Positions 7,766 to 15,788 of a DNA stretch of 64,000 nucleotides are shown here, in pieces. Made by a program: the position numbers and the translations under genes. This stretch comes from Bacillus sp. UNC41MFS5 (GTDB lineage Bacteria > Bacillota > Bacilli > Bacillales_B > DSM-18226), in contig NZ_KK366020.1 of NCBI RefSeq assembly GCF_000686805.1, positions 210,969 through 274,968 on the forward strand, written 5' to 3'. Each line of letters opens with the position of its first letter. Position 1 is the stretch's first letter. Under the pieces are notes generated by a model. That model ran no database searches. It had not been told where the DNA came from and saw only the letters and a program-made list of their open reading frames with translations.

Positions 7766-9187
7766 ATGAAAAAGGATTTATATATTAATGGGAATTGGGT
7801 AGAAGCAAAAAAATATACGTCACTTCTGTCGCCCTATAGCGGCGAAGAAATTGCATGTGTGGCGGCAGCAGAGGAAGATGAGACCAATCTGGCCATCGAA
7901 GCAGCTTATCAAGCAAGAAGAACGATGGCGAAAATGCCGAGCCATCAGCGGGCTTTGATTTTAGAAAAGGCGGCCAGACTGCTGGATGAACGGGCTAAGG
8001 AAGCGGCAGAGTTGATTGCATTAGAAGCGGCTAAGCCGGTCACCATTGCGATGGGGGAAGTGCAGCGGACCGTTCAGACATATAAGTTTGCCGCTGAAGA
8101 AGCGAAACGGATTCATGGTGAGACGCTGCCGCTCGATGCCGCGCCAGGCGGGGAAGGCCGTGTGGCTTATACGGTCCAAGAGCCAATCGGTGTGATTGGA
8201 GCGATTACCCCGTTCAACTTTCCGATGAATCTGGTCGCACATAAAGTGGGACCTGCGCTTGCCGCCGGAAATACTGTTGTCCTGAAGCCGGCCAATCAAA
8301 CGCCGCTGTCAGCCTTTTTTATCGCTCAAATTTTCACGGAAGCCGGATTGCCTGCAGGTGCTCTTAATGTGGTAACGGGCAGTGGTTCCTTGATCGGTGA
8401 AATGATTGTAAAAGATGACCGAGTCAGTAAAGTTTCTTTTACGGGAAGCCCGGCAGTAGGGATTGGCATTCGCAACAAAGCAGGGCTAAAGCGAGTTACA
8501 TTAGAGTTAGGGTCTAACGCCGCAGTCATTATCGACAAAGGCGTGAATCTCGATAAAATTATTGCTCGATGTGTAATGGGCGCCTTTTCTTTCCAAGGGC
8601 AGGTGTGTATTTCCTTGCAACGTATTTATGTGGTCGAGGAGCTTTATGAAGCATTTGCGGAAAAATTTGTGGAAAGCACGAAGAGGTTGAAGATTGGCAG
8701 TCCGTTGGATCCTTCCACTGATATATCTGCCTTAATCAGCCCAAGGGATGTAGAACGAACCCTTTCCTGGATCGAAGAAGCCAAACAACATGGGGCGAAA
8801 ATCGCGGTGGGGGGCACAGCCGAAGGCAATGTCTTGCTGCCTACTGTTCTATTAGAGGTTGATTCCTCGCAAAAGGTGTCTTGCCAGGAAGTATTTGCGC
8901 CAATTGTGCTGATTACTAAAGTGCAGGATGTGAATGAGGCCATCCAATTCGTCAATGATTCCCGCTATGGATTACAAGCAGGCATTTATACGGAGAGTAT
9001 CCATACTGCTTTGGATGCGGCAGAAAACCTTCATGTTGGCGGCGTATTAATTAATGATATCCCGACCTTCCGTGTCGATAATATGCCGTATGGCGGCGTA
9101 AAAGAAAGCGGAATGGGCCGGGAAGGCGTGAAGTATGCCATTGAAGAAATGATGGAAAAGAAACTGGTTATTTTTAATCGGAATTAA
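7766..9187 (+). CDS. NAD(P)-dependent aldehyde dehydrogenase (semialdehyde type)
   Basis: A complete ALDH-superfamily protein of 473 residues. The signature stretches are TPFNFP (148-153), the cofactor turn FTGS (225-228), the catalytic-base region LELGSN (246-251) and catalytic Cys281 in GQVCISLQ. It likely oxidises the semialdehyde made by the preceding aminotransferase to the acid, completing a two-step omega-amino acid breakdown route. Cys-Ile-Ser after the nucleophile and SNAAV in place of the commoner GKNA/GGN resemble phosphonoacetaldehyde- and lactaldehyde-type members more than classic GabD, so succinate semialdehyde is only one candidate. Same operon as the aminotransferase; a terminator follows. 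Confidence 0.88.
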   Translation: MKKDLYINGNWVEAKKYTSLLSPYSGEEIACVAAAEEDETNLAIEAAYQARRTMAKMPSHQRALILEKAARLLDERAKEAAELIALEAAKPVTIAMGEVQRTVQTYKFAAEEAKRIHGETLPLDAAPGGEGRVAYTVQEPIGVIGAITPFNFPMNLVAHKVGPALAAGNTVVLKPANQTPLSAFFIAQIFTEAGLPAGALNVVTGSGSLIGEMIVKDDRVSKVSFTGSPAVGIGIRNKAGLKRVTLELGSNAAVIIDKGVNLDKIIARCVMGAFSFQGQVCISLQRIYVVEELYEAFAEKFVESTKRLKIGSPLDPSTDISALISPRDVERTLSWIEEAKQHGAKIAVGGTAEGNVLLPTVLLEVDSSQKVSCQEVFAPIVLITKVQDVNEAIQFVNDSRYGLQAGIYTESIHTALDAAENLHVGGVLINDIPTFRVDNMPYGGVKESGMGREGVKYAIEEMMEKKLVIFNRN

Positions 9188-9223
9188 TAGACCTTTCTTA
9201 TTGGTGTAAAAGATACTAATTTC

Positions 9224-9248
9224 AGCCAGGCACGAAGCCTGGCTTTTT
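9224..9248 (+). terminator. Terminator of the aminotransferase/aldehyde dehydrogenase operon
   Basis: AGCCAGGC-ACGAA-GCCTGGCT followed by TTTTT. Confidence 0.88.
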
Positions 9249-9354
9249 GGCTGTTTTTGGGGTTGATTTTATAAAATGGAAAGTAATTAATTGAATGATT
9301 TTTGTGGCATCGCCTAGATGGATCTATTTAAATAATGGGAAAAACAATTACTTG

Positions 9355-9372
9355 GCCAGTCTTGCGACTGGC
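9355..9372. other. Second short hairpin in the 9.2-10.06 kb gap
   Basis: GCCAGTC-TTGC-GACTGGC, followed only by TTGTT. It may be a weak back-up terminator. Confidence 0.45.
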
Positions 9373-9613
9373 TTGTTAGCTGTTGTTTGCTTTGAATCTC
9401 GGAATTTTGCATGAATTATACTTATGTGAATATGATTGTAGAGGGACATGTTGAAATAATGTGATATAGGGCTAGGTGAATTACTTTTTTAGAAGAATAT
9501 AAGGTTGATTTGAAAAATAGATATTTGATGAACTTTTAATGACAAAACTCACTGACATTGTTTACATTTTGTTGTTAAATAGGGGTTGTTGTCGAATTTA
9601 TTGGGTGTTTGGC

Positions 9614-9671
9614 GGTTCTTGCGAACCTCATCTAGGGCACGTCATCTTCCGCTACGCTCCAGATCACGTGC
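9614..9671. other. Hairpin-rich noncoding stretch
   Basis: Contains GGTTC-TTGC-GAACC (9614-9627) and an imperfect stem between GCACGTCATCT and AGATCACGTGC. No convincing gene was found anywhere in 9188-10059; this stretch and the larger element at 9781-9985 account for its visible structure. Confidence 0.4.
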
Positions 9672-9780
9672 ATCAAAAGCCTCCCACATAATAGAGTTTG
9701 TCAGGTTCGCTCTTGCGTCATCTCTGATGTTATTCAAGGATACTTAATCAGTGAGATCACGCAAACGCTCAGGGGGTGGG

Positions 9781-9985
9781 ACCCGTGTCGACAAGACGAG
9801 TTCGGGTGTAAATTGAAATTCTACCCGCCGGATGCTAACGCATCCTGCGCTTCAGCTTTCGCTGAAGCTGGCAAAATTCCCGGTTGAAAGTCTCTTCTGA
9901 GAGCGAGCTCTCAAGAGCCTTTCAACCGGGAATTTCGCGGCAGATAGAATTCCAATTTTTATGAAGTAGGCTTGTCGACATGGGT
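9781..9985. repeat. 205-bp multi-hairpin (cruciform-like) element upstream of nuo
   Basis: Outer arms ACCCGTGTCGACAAG and CTTGTCGACATGGGT are complementary with one mismatch. Inside, AAATTGAAATTCT (9810-9822) pairs with AGAATTCCAATTT (9946-9958). Three nested hairpins follow: GGATGC-TAAC-GCATCC, GCTTCAGC-TTTC-GCTGAAGC, and a perfect 17-bp stem (9874-9890 with 9919-9935) topped by GAGAGC-GA-GCTCTC. The right outer arm overlaps the -35 of the nuo promoter. It may be a structured mobile element or a regulatory structure; no relative was recognised elsewhere in the window. Confidence 0.7.
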
Positions 9986-10003
9986 TTGTAACAATGCTAT
10001 AAT
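9975..10003 (+). promoter_or_regulatory. Promoter of the nuo operon
   Basis: TCGACA (five of six to TTGACA), a 17-nt spacer and TGCTATAAT, a perfect extended -10. The -35 is part of the right arm of the 205-bp element. nuoA starts 57 bp after the -10. Confidence 0.75.
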
Positions 10004-10059
10004 GAATTCGGTTACAATATTCATTAGTTTGAAAATTTACAACATTGGAGGGGATGGGC

Positions 10060-10434
10060 ATGGAACTTCTAAATGTATATCAGAATAATTATCTGATTGT
10101 TTTTGCGTTTCTATGTCTTGGGGTGCTGCTGCCTGTGGTAGCGTTATTTTTAGGTAAGCTTCTGCGTCCGCATAAACCGAGTGAAGCGAAGTATACCACA
10201 TACGAGAGCGGTATTGAGCCATTTCACGATTCCCGTGTACAGTTCAATGTACGCTATTATATTTTTGCCCTAATGTTTGTTATTTTTGATGTAGAAACTG
10301 TGTTTTTATATCCATGGGCGGTGGCCTATGATAAATTAGGGATTTTTGCGCTAATCGAGATGTTGATTTTTGTTATTATGTTATTAATTGGCCTTGTGTA
10401 TGCCTGGAAAAAGAAGGTGCTACGATGGAATTAA
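10060..10434 (+). CDS. nuoA: Complex I subunit A
   Basis: A 124-residue membrane subunit of NADH:quinone oxidoreductase-type complex I with three transmembrane helices. YESGIEP and the acidic helix [12 protein letters not shown] are hallmarks of NuoA/ND3, whose loop lies at the quinone cavity. The ATG at 10060 is chosen because GGAGGGG ends 6 nt before it. It is the first gene of an 11-gene operon, and its end overlaps nuoB by 10 bp, implying translational coupling. Confidence 0.96.
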   Translation: MELLNVYQNNYLIVFAFLCLGVLLPVVALFLGKLLRPHKPSEAKYTTYESGIEPFHDSRVQFNVRYYIFALMFVIFDVETVFLYPWAVAYDKLGIFALIEMLIFVIMLLIGLVYAWKKKVLRWN

Positions 10435-10937
10435 AACTAGATGGCCTTTCACAACAAGAAATGGCAGAGTTACAGCGAAATGTATTTATGACTACGCTAG
10501 AGCAAATTAAAGCTTGGGCCCGAAGCAGTTCGATCTACCCAGTGACATTTGGTCTGGCTTGTTGTGCGATTGAAATGATGGGTGTGGGCGGAGCGAATTA
10601 TGATTTGGACCGTTCGGGTTCGTTTTTCCGGACGTCGCCGCGTCAGTCGGACTGTATGATTGTGTCTGGAACCGTGACGAAGAAAATGGCACCAATTTTA
10701 CGAAGATTATATGACCAGATGCCTGAGCCGAAATGGGTCATTGCGATGGGTTCTTGTGCGACAGCAGGTGGGCCGTATGTGAAATCTTATTCAGTCGTTA
10801 AGGGAGTCGATCAAATCGTTCCTGTCGATGTATACATACCTGGATGCCCTCCCAACCCAGCCGCTTTAATTTATGGAATCAATAAATTAAAGGAAAAGAT
10901 TCGCTATGAAGCGAAGACTGGGAAGAAGGTGATCTAA
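10425..10937 (+). CDS. nuoB: Complex I subunit B (N2 cluster)
   Basis: A 170-residue peripheral subunit that holds the terminal 4Fe-4S cluster N2, which passes electrons to quinone. The ligands are visible as the adjacent cysteines in [10 protein letters not shown] (46-47), the Cys of MGSCATAGG and the Cys of PGCPPNP. TSPRQSD is another family-typical block. It starts inside the end of nuoA with AAGGTG as ribosome site and is followed 3 bp later by nuoC. Confidence 0.97.
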   Translation: MELKLDGLSQQEMAELQRNVFMTTLEQIKAWARSSSIYPVTFGLACCAIEMMGVGGANYDLDRSGSFFRTSPRQSDCMIVSGTVTKKMAPILRRLYDQMPEPKWVIAMGSCATAGGPYVKSYSVVKGVDQIVPVDVYIPGCPPNPAALIYGINKLKEKIRYEAKTGKKVI

Positions 10938-10940
10938 CCG

Positions 10941-12257
10941 ATGAGTGGGGAAAAAGATCTTGAACAGTTAAAGAAGGAAGCGGTTGCGAAAGCAAAGGCT
11001 GCGGCGGCGGCGAAACGAGCGGCGAAGGCTGCAGGGGAAGCGGCACCAACTTCGATTCAGGAAGAAACGCCGGCCGAGCCAGTTAAAGCCGAAGCATCAG
11101 CACCTGCGCCAGCAAATGACGCAGATGATCTAGCGAAAAGAAAGGCCGAGGCAGTCGCGAAGGCAAAGGCGGCAGCCGCAGCGAAACGTAAAGCGATGGA
11201 ACAAGGCGGCACATCAGTTCCAGCGGAAGATACCGCGCCTGAAGAACCGTCTGCCCCAGCAGACGACAGCGACGATCTCGCGAAGAAAAAGGCGGCGGCG
11301 GTGGCGAAAGCAAAAGCAGCAGCCGCAGCGAAGCGTAAAGCGATGGAGCTTGCGGGCGGAGAAGCCCCAGCCGAAGAAACGGCGTCAGCGGAACCAGCAG
11401 CAGACGTCGAAGACGATCTCGCGAAGAAAAAAGCAGCAGCGGTAGCGAAAGCGAAAGCCGCAGCAGCAGCAAAGAAGAAAGCAATGGAACTCGCAGGCGG
11501 AGAAGCCCCAGCGGAGGACGCTACAGCCGGGGACGATGCGAAGGCAAAAGCAGCTGCAGCGGCTAAGGCGAAGGCAGCGGCGGCAGCCAAAGCAAAGGCA
11601 GCAGCAGCGGCAAAAGCCAAAGCAGGCGGAGCCGGAGCAGATGCAGCGGTTGGCGATGACGAGAAAGCAAAAGCGATTGCGGCCGCAAAAGCGAAGGCGA
11701 AAGCAGCGGCAGCAGCCAAAGCAAAAGCCGCAGCAGCCGGAAAAGCAGATGACACGGCAGCACCAGCAGAAATGCCATCACCAAATCAGCCATACCTAGA
11801 CAAATATGTGAAGGTCATAACCGAGCATCTAGGGGCAGATGTTTTAGAAGAATCTTATATTAATAAACTTTCTAAGGATGTTCCAACCCTTGTGGTGAAG
11901 CCTGATACATATTTCAAAGTAGCTCAATTTTTAAAATACAATGAGCTGTTAGGGTTTGATTATTTATCCGAACTTCATGGGACAGACTTTGTGACACATA
12001 TGGAAGTATATGTTCACTTATACTCATACAAAAACCGTCAATCGGTTGCTTTTAAAGTGAAGATTGACCGCAGCGAACCAACAATCGAGTCCTTGCAACC
12101 GCTTTGGGCAGGGGCAGAATGGCCTGAGTGCGAAGCATATGATTTACTGGGAATCAAGTTTCCAGGACATCCGGACTTACGACGTATCCTGCTTGGCGAA
12201 GATTGGGTTGGCCATCCACTGCGCAAAGATTATGAGCCGTACGACGTGGAGGTGTAA
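10941..12257 (+). CDS. nuoC: Complex I subunit C with long Ala/Lys-rich N-terminal extension
   Basis: The 30-kDa-type subunit occupies the last ~155 residues (from about 283: PYLDKYVKVITEHLGADV, ending in the NuoC signature ECEAYDLLGIKFPGHPDLRR and HPLRKDYEP). Before it lies an unusual ~280-residue tail made mostly of Ala, Lys and acidic residues. It includes about four copies of a unit like DDLAKKKAAAVAKAKAAAAAK, then shorter KAKAAAAA repeats. The tail is likely helical and disordered-to-coiled. Extended NuoC is known in other Bacillus complex I operons; normal NuoC is near 180-200 residues. The DNA is repetitive and GC-rich here, so copy number may vary between strains. Confidence 0.94.
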   Translation: MSGEKDLEQLKKEAVAKAKAAAAAKRAAKAAGEAAPTSIQEETPAEPVKAEASAPAPANDADDLAKRKAEAVAKAKAAAAAKRKAMEQGGTSVPAEDTAPEEPSAPADDSDDLAKKKAAAVAKAKAAAAAKRKAMELAGGEAPAEETASAEPAADVEDDLAKKKAAAVAKAKAAAAAKKKAMELAGGEAPAEDATAGDDAKAKAAAAAKAKAAAAAKAKAAAAAKAKAGGAGADAAVGDDEKAKAIAAAKAKAKAAAAAKAKAAAAGKADDTAAPAEMPSPNQPYLDKYVKVITEHLGADVLEESYINKLSKDVPTLVVKPDTYFKVAQFLKYNELLGFDYLSELHGTDFVTHMEVYVHLYSYKNRQSVAFKVKIDRSEPTIESLQPLWAGAEWPECEAYDLLGIKFPGHPDLRRILLGEDWVGHPLRKDYEPYDVEV

Positions 12258-12260
12258 CCA

Positions 12261-13361
12261 ATGATCAGAACAGAAGAAATGATATTAAACGTCGGTCCTC
12301 AGCATCCAAGTACGCACGGAGTGTTCCGTCTCGTCGTTAAAATTGATGGGGAAATAATTACCGAAGCAACGCCTGTCATCGGTTACTTACACCGTGGGAC
12401 AGAAAAATTAGCCGAAGACCTGCAATATACGCAGATTATTCCATACACAGACCGGATGGACTATTTGTCCTCCATGACCAATAACTATGTCATTTGCCAT
12501 GCCGTTGAAACGATGATGGGGATTGAAGTGCCTGAACGAGCTGATTTCTTACGCGTGATTGCGATGGAATTAAACCGGATTGCCAGCCACTTGGTCGCAT
12601 GGGGTACCTATATCCTTGACCTTGGTGCAACCAGTCCGTTCATTTATGCCTTCCGTGACCGGGAAATGATTATCAATATGCTGAACGAATTATCAGGGGC
12701 ACGCTTGACCTTCAATTATATGCGCGTTGGCGGTGTGAAGTGGGATGCACCTGAAGGCTGGATTGAAAAAGTAGGCAGCTTTGTTCCTTACTTGCGCGGC
12801 CAGCTGAAAGGCTATCACGATTTGGTTTCCGGAAATGAAATCTTCCTTGACCGGGTAAAAGGCATTGGGAAGTATACGAAAGAAGAGGCGATCCAGTATT
12901 CACTTAGCGGCCCGAATCTTCGTAGTACCGGCGTGAAATGGGATCTCCGTAAAGATGAACCATATTCTGTCTATAATCGTTTTGAATTTGATGTGCCAAC
13001 TTCAGAAGAAGGCGATTGCTTGGCCCGCTACCATTTGCGCCTGGCTGAGATTGAACAATCCTTGAATATCCTTGAACAAGCCGTGGAACAATTCCCAGCC
13101 GAAGGCCCGATTTTAGCGAAAGTGCCGAAGATTATAAAGGCACCTAAGGGAGAGGCCTTTGTTCGAATTGAATCACCGCGCGGAGAGATTGGCTGCTATA
13201 TTTATAGCGACGGCAAAAAAGAACCGTACCGCTTAAAGTTTAGAAGACCGTCCTTCTATAACCTGCAAATTCTCCCGAAACTTTTAAAGGGTGAAAATAT
13301 TGCAAACATGATCGCTATTTTAGGGGCAGTGGATATTGTCCTTGGGGAGGTTGACGGCTAA
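12261..13361 (+). CDS. nuoD: Complex I subunit D (49-kDa type)
   Basis: A 366-residue peripheral subunit that, with NuoB, forms the quinone-reduction site; it descends from [NiFe]-hydrogenase large subunits. GPQHPSTHGVFRL at the start supplies the conserved His near quinone, and YLHRGTEKLAE, TDRMDYLSSM and the C-terminal DIVLGEVDG are all present. The length is slightly short of E. coli-type NuoD because that protein is fused to NuoC. GGAGGTG precedes the ATG and its stop overlaps nuoH by one base. Confidence 0.97.
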   Translation: MIRTEEMILNVGPQHPSTHGVFRLVVKIDGEIITEATPVIGYLHRGTEKLAEDLQYTQIIPYTDRMDYLSSMTNNYVICHAVETMMGIEVPERADFLRVIAMELNRIASHLVAWGTYILDLGATSPFIYAFRDREMIINMLNELSGARLTFNYMRVGGVKWDAPEGWIEKVGSFVPYLRGQLKGYHDLVSGNEIFLDRVKGIGKYTKEEAIQYSLSGPNLRSTGVKWDLRKDEPYSVYNRFEFDVPTSEEGDCLARYHLRLAEIEQSLNILEQAVEQFPAEGPILAKVPKIIKAPKGEAFVRIESPRGEIGCYIYSDGKKEPYRLKFRRPSFYNLQILPKLLKGENIANMIAILGAVDIVLGEVDG

Positions 13362-14365
13362 TGATAGAAGAATTGCTCCAGTCAAGTCCGAGTTGGGCTA
13401 ACTTTGGAATTTTCTTTTTACTCGGCGCTGTCTTGCTTTTAATTGTATTAGGATTCGTTACCTACGGAATTTTAGCAGAGCGGAAAGTCTTAGGTTACAT
13501 GCAGCTTCGTCATGGTCCAAACCAGGTCGGCGGTAAATGGGGACTATTGCAAACCGTCGCTGACGTTCTCAAGCTGTTACTAAAAGAGGACATCATTCCA
13601 AAAGCAGCTGATAAACCATTATTTATCATTGCACCAGTCATTGCCTTCGCACCGTCGTTTATGGTGTTGGCAACCATGCCGTTCACGGATGCCTTTCAGT
13701 TCGCTGATATCGGTGTTGGATTACTTTACTACATCGCGGTGAGCGGATTAACCACCTTCGGCATGCTGCTTGGCGGCTGGGCATCGAATAACAAGTACGC
13801 CCTCTTAGGAGGTATGCGTGCATCAGCCCAGATGATTTCCTACGAAATCCCGTTAGTTATGTCGGTACTAGGTGTCATTCTTTTAACAGGAAGCTTAAAT
13901 CTAAATGATATGGTCGAAGCACAAAAGCATGGCTGGTTCATACTCTTACAGCCAATCGGCTTTATTATCTTTTTCATAGCATCGATTGCCGAATTAAACC
14001 GGACACCATTTGACTTGCCGGAATCGGAAAACGAGCTAGTTGCTGGATACCACGTTGAATATACTGGATTCCGCTGGGCCTTCTTTATGCTCGCAGAATA
14101 TGTGTATTTATTCGCAATGTCCGCCCTAATAACCGTTGTTTTCCTTGGCGGATGGCTGGCACCAATCAGCTTCCTAAGCTTTATCCCAGGTGCGGTCTGG
14201 TTCGCGGTTAAATTTAGCGTTGTTGTCTTTGTTTATATCTGGCTGCGGGCAACCTTACCGCGTTTCCGCGCCGACAAACTCATGGAATTTGGTTGGAAAG
14301 TCCTCCTGCCAATCGCACTAGCGAACATATTCTTAACGGCATTAATTAAGTCACTATTCTTTTAA
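13361..14365 (+). CDS. nuoH: Complex I subunit H
   Basis: A 334-residue membrane subunit with eight or nine predicted helices. It joins the quinone chamber to the proton pumps. Typical stretches are ERKVLGYMQLRHGPNQVG, the acidic loop SIAELNRTPFDLPESENELVAG (split here by family convention around the conserved Glu residues) and YIWLRATLPRFRADKLM. It overlaps nuoD by one base. The gap to nuoI is ~100 bp and carries two GGTGCCTGACACC copies, the only long gap in the first half of the operon. Confidence 0.97.
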   Translation: MIEELLQSSPSWANFGIFFLLGAVLLLIVLGFVTYGILAERKVLGYMQLRHGPNQVGGKWGLLQTVADVLKLLLKEDIIPKAADKPLFIIAPVIAFAPSFMVLATMPFTDAFQFADIGVGLLYYIAVSGLTTFGMLLGGWASNNKYALLGGMRASAQMISYEIPLVMSVLGVILLTGSLNLNDMVEAQKHGWFILLQPIGFIIFFIASIAELNRTPFDLPESENELVAGYHVEYTGFRWAFFMLAEYVYLFAMSALITVVFLGGWLAPISFLSFIPGAVWFAVKFSVVVFVYIWLRATLPRFRADKLMEFGWKVLLPIALANIFLTALIKSLFF

Positions 14366-14378
14366 TGGTGCCTTTAAC

Positions 14379-14428
14379 GGTGCCTGACACCAAGCAAGGT
14401 GTAGACAGTAGAAATGGTGCCTGACACC
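14379..14428. repeat. Two GGTGCCTGACACC repeats inside the nuo operon
   Basis: Exact 13-mers at 14379-14391 and 14416-14428, both in the same orientation, between nuoH and nuoI. They belong to the dispersed family described in the findings. Confidence 0.9.
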
Positions 14429-14464
14429 AATAACAATCTTTAAAATGTAAAAGGGGTGAAAAAC

Positions 14465-14884
14465 GTGCTTGGATTAGCAAAAGGCTTGAAATATACCCTT
14501 AAGAACTTGACTCGCGAAAAGGTTACTTATGATTATCCGAATAAGCCGCTCCCACTTCCAGACCGGTTCCGCGGGATTCAAAAGTTTTATCCAGAGAAGT
14601 GTATTGTATGTAATCAGTGCATGAACATCTGCCCGACGGATTGTATTAATTTAACGGGTAAAAAGCATCCGGACCCTGCGAAAAAAGGGAAAATCATTGA
14701 TACCTATGATATCAACTTTGAAATTTGCATCCTTTGTGACCTATGTACGGAGGTATGCCCGACAGAAGCAATCATCATGACCAATAACTTCGAGCTCGCT
14801 GAATACAGCCGTGACATGTTATTTAAAAACCTAGAATGGTTAGATGAAAACGACGAAAACATACGGCAGGTGAATAAACCATGA
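14465..14884 (+). CDS. nuoI: Complex I subunit I (two 4Fe-4S ferredoxin)
   Basis: A 139-residue iron-sulfur protein that carries clusters N6a and N6b between the input side and NuoB. Two CxxCxxCxxxC motifs are seen: CIVCNQCMNICPTDC and CILCDLCTEVCPTEA. The GTG at 14465 is preferred because AAGGGGTG ends about 6 nt before it; the upstream GTG at 14456 overlaps that site. The resulting length equals the usual Bacillus protein. Its end overlaps nuoJ by 4 bp (ATGA). Confidence 0.96.
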   Translation: MLGLAKGLKYTLKNLTREKVTYDYPNKPLPLPDRFRGIQKFYPEKCIVCNQCMNICPTDCINLTGKKHPDPAKKGKIIDTYDINFEICILCDLCTEVCPTEAIIMTNNFELAEYSRDMLFKNLEWLDENDENIRQVNKP

Positions 14885-15399
14885 CCTTTTCGGGGGAATT
14901 CCTCGCATTTATGGGGCTCGCACTCGTCGCCATTATCGGCGGTGTGCTGCTTTTAAACCTTACCAAGGTTGTTCATATGGTCGTTTCACTGATCTTCACC
15001 TTTGTAGCAATCGCTGGTATTTACGTAGTGCTGTCCGCCGAATTTGTGGCCGCAGTGCAAATCTTAATTTATTCCGGTGCCATTACAATCATTATGCTAT
15101 TTGGAATCATGTTAACGAAGCATAATGATGAACATGAACCGAAAACAGGCAAATGGCGAAAAATCCTTGTCTTCCTAGGAATTGTCGGCTTTGCATTTGC
15201 CGTGTATCTTGGGATTTACGATTTCAATATCGAACAGGTACCGACCACCTTGCATGAGAATAACACGATGCAAATTGGTAAAGCACTTTACTCAAAATAC
15301 ATCATTCCATTTGAGTTAACTTCTGTTTTACTATTAGTTGCCCTTGTTGGTTCGATTATCCTGGCGAAAAACGAGAAGAAGGAGGCGGATGATAAATGA
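14881..15399 (+). CDS. nuoJ: Complex I subunit J
   Basis: A 172-residue membrane subunit with five hydrophobic helices; [16 protein letters not shown] is the family-typical pi-bulge helix that links quinone chemistry to pumping. ATGA overlaps join it to nuoI before and nuoK after, so translation is probably coupled. Confidence 0.95.
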   Translation: MTFSGEFLAFMGLALVAIIGGVLLLNLTKVVHMVVSLIFTFVAIAGIYVVLSAEFVAAVQILIYSGAITIIMLFGIMLTKHNDEHEPKTGKWRKILVFLGIVGFAFAVYLGIYDFNIEQVPTTLHENNTMQIGKALYSKYIIPFELTSVLLLVALVGSIILAKNEKKEADDK

Positions 15400-15710
15400 G
15401 TTCCGTTCCCGCTTCAGCCTTCCTGGCACTTGCACTCATCTTGTTTTGCATCGGTTTATACGGTGCACTGACAAAAAGAAATACCGTAATCGTCCTGATC
15501 TCGATTGAATTGATGCTGAACGCCGTGAATATTAATCTCGTCACCTTCAGCAAATATGGAATGGCGCCGTCTATTACAGGTCAAATCTTCGCTCTGTTCG
15601 CAATCAGCGTGGCAGCAGCTGAAGCAGCCGTTGGTTTAGCGATCTTAATTTCGCTCTACCGCGCAAGAAAAACCGTCAACATCGACGAAATGGATACGAT
15701 GAAAAACTAG
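15396..15710 (+). CDS. nuoK: Complex I subunit K
   Basis: A 104-residue, three-helix subunit homologous to MrpC. It has the membrane-buried glutamates of NuoK in [14 protein letters not shown] and [11 protein letters not shown], which are part of the central proton path. It overlaps nuoJ by 4 bp; a 78-bp gap with a short hairpin (TTCGAATG/CATTCGAA, 15746-15774) follows before nuoL. Confidence 0.96.
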   Translation: MSSVPASAFLALALILFCIGLYGALTKRNTVIVLISIELMLNAVNINLVTFSKYGMAPSITGQIFALFAISVAAAEAAVGLAILISLYRARKTVNIDEMDTMKN

Positions 15711-15788
15711 AAAAACAGATTTTATATTTTTGACTTTCAACAAAATTCGAATGGTGATGTTTGTATCATTCGAAAGGGGATAGTGATA

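Noticed and set aside
11057..11755. Long antisense open frame (232 codons) over nuoC, very Ala/Phe-rich
   Set aside because: It mirrors the Ala/Lys repeat coding of nuoC, has no ribosome site, and its composition follows directly from the sense strand.
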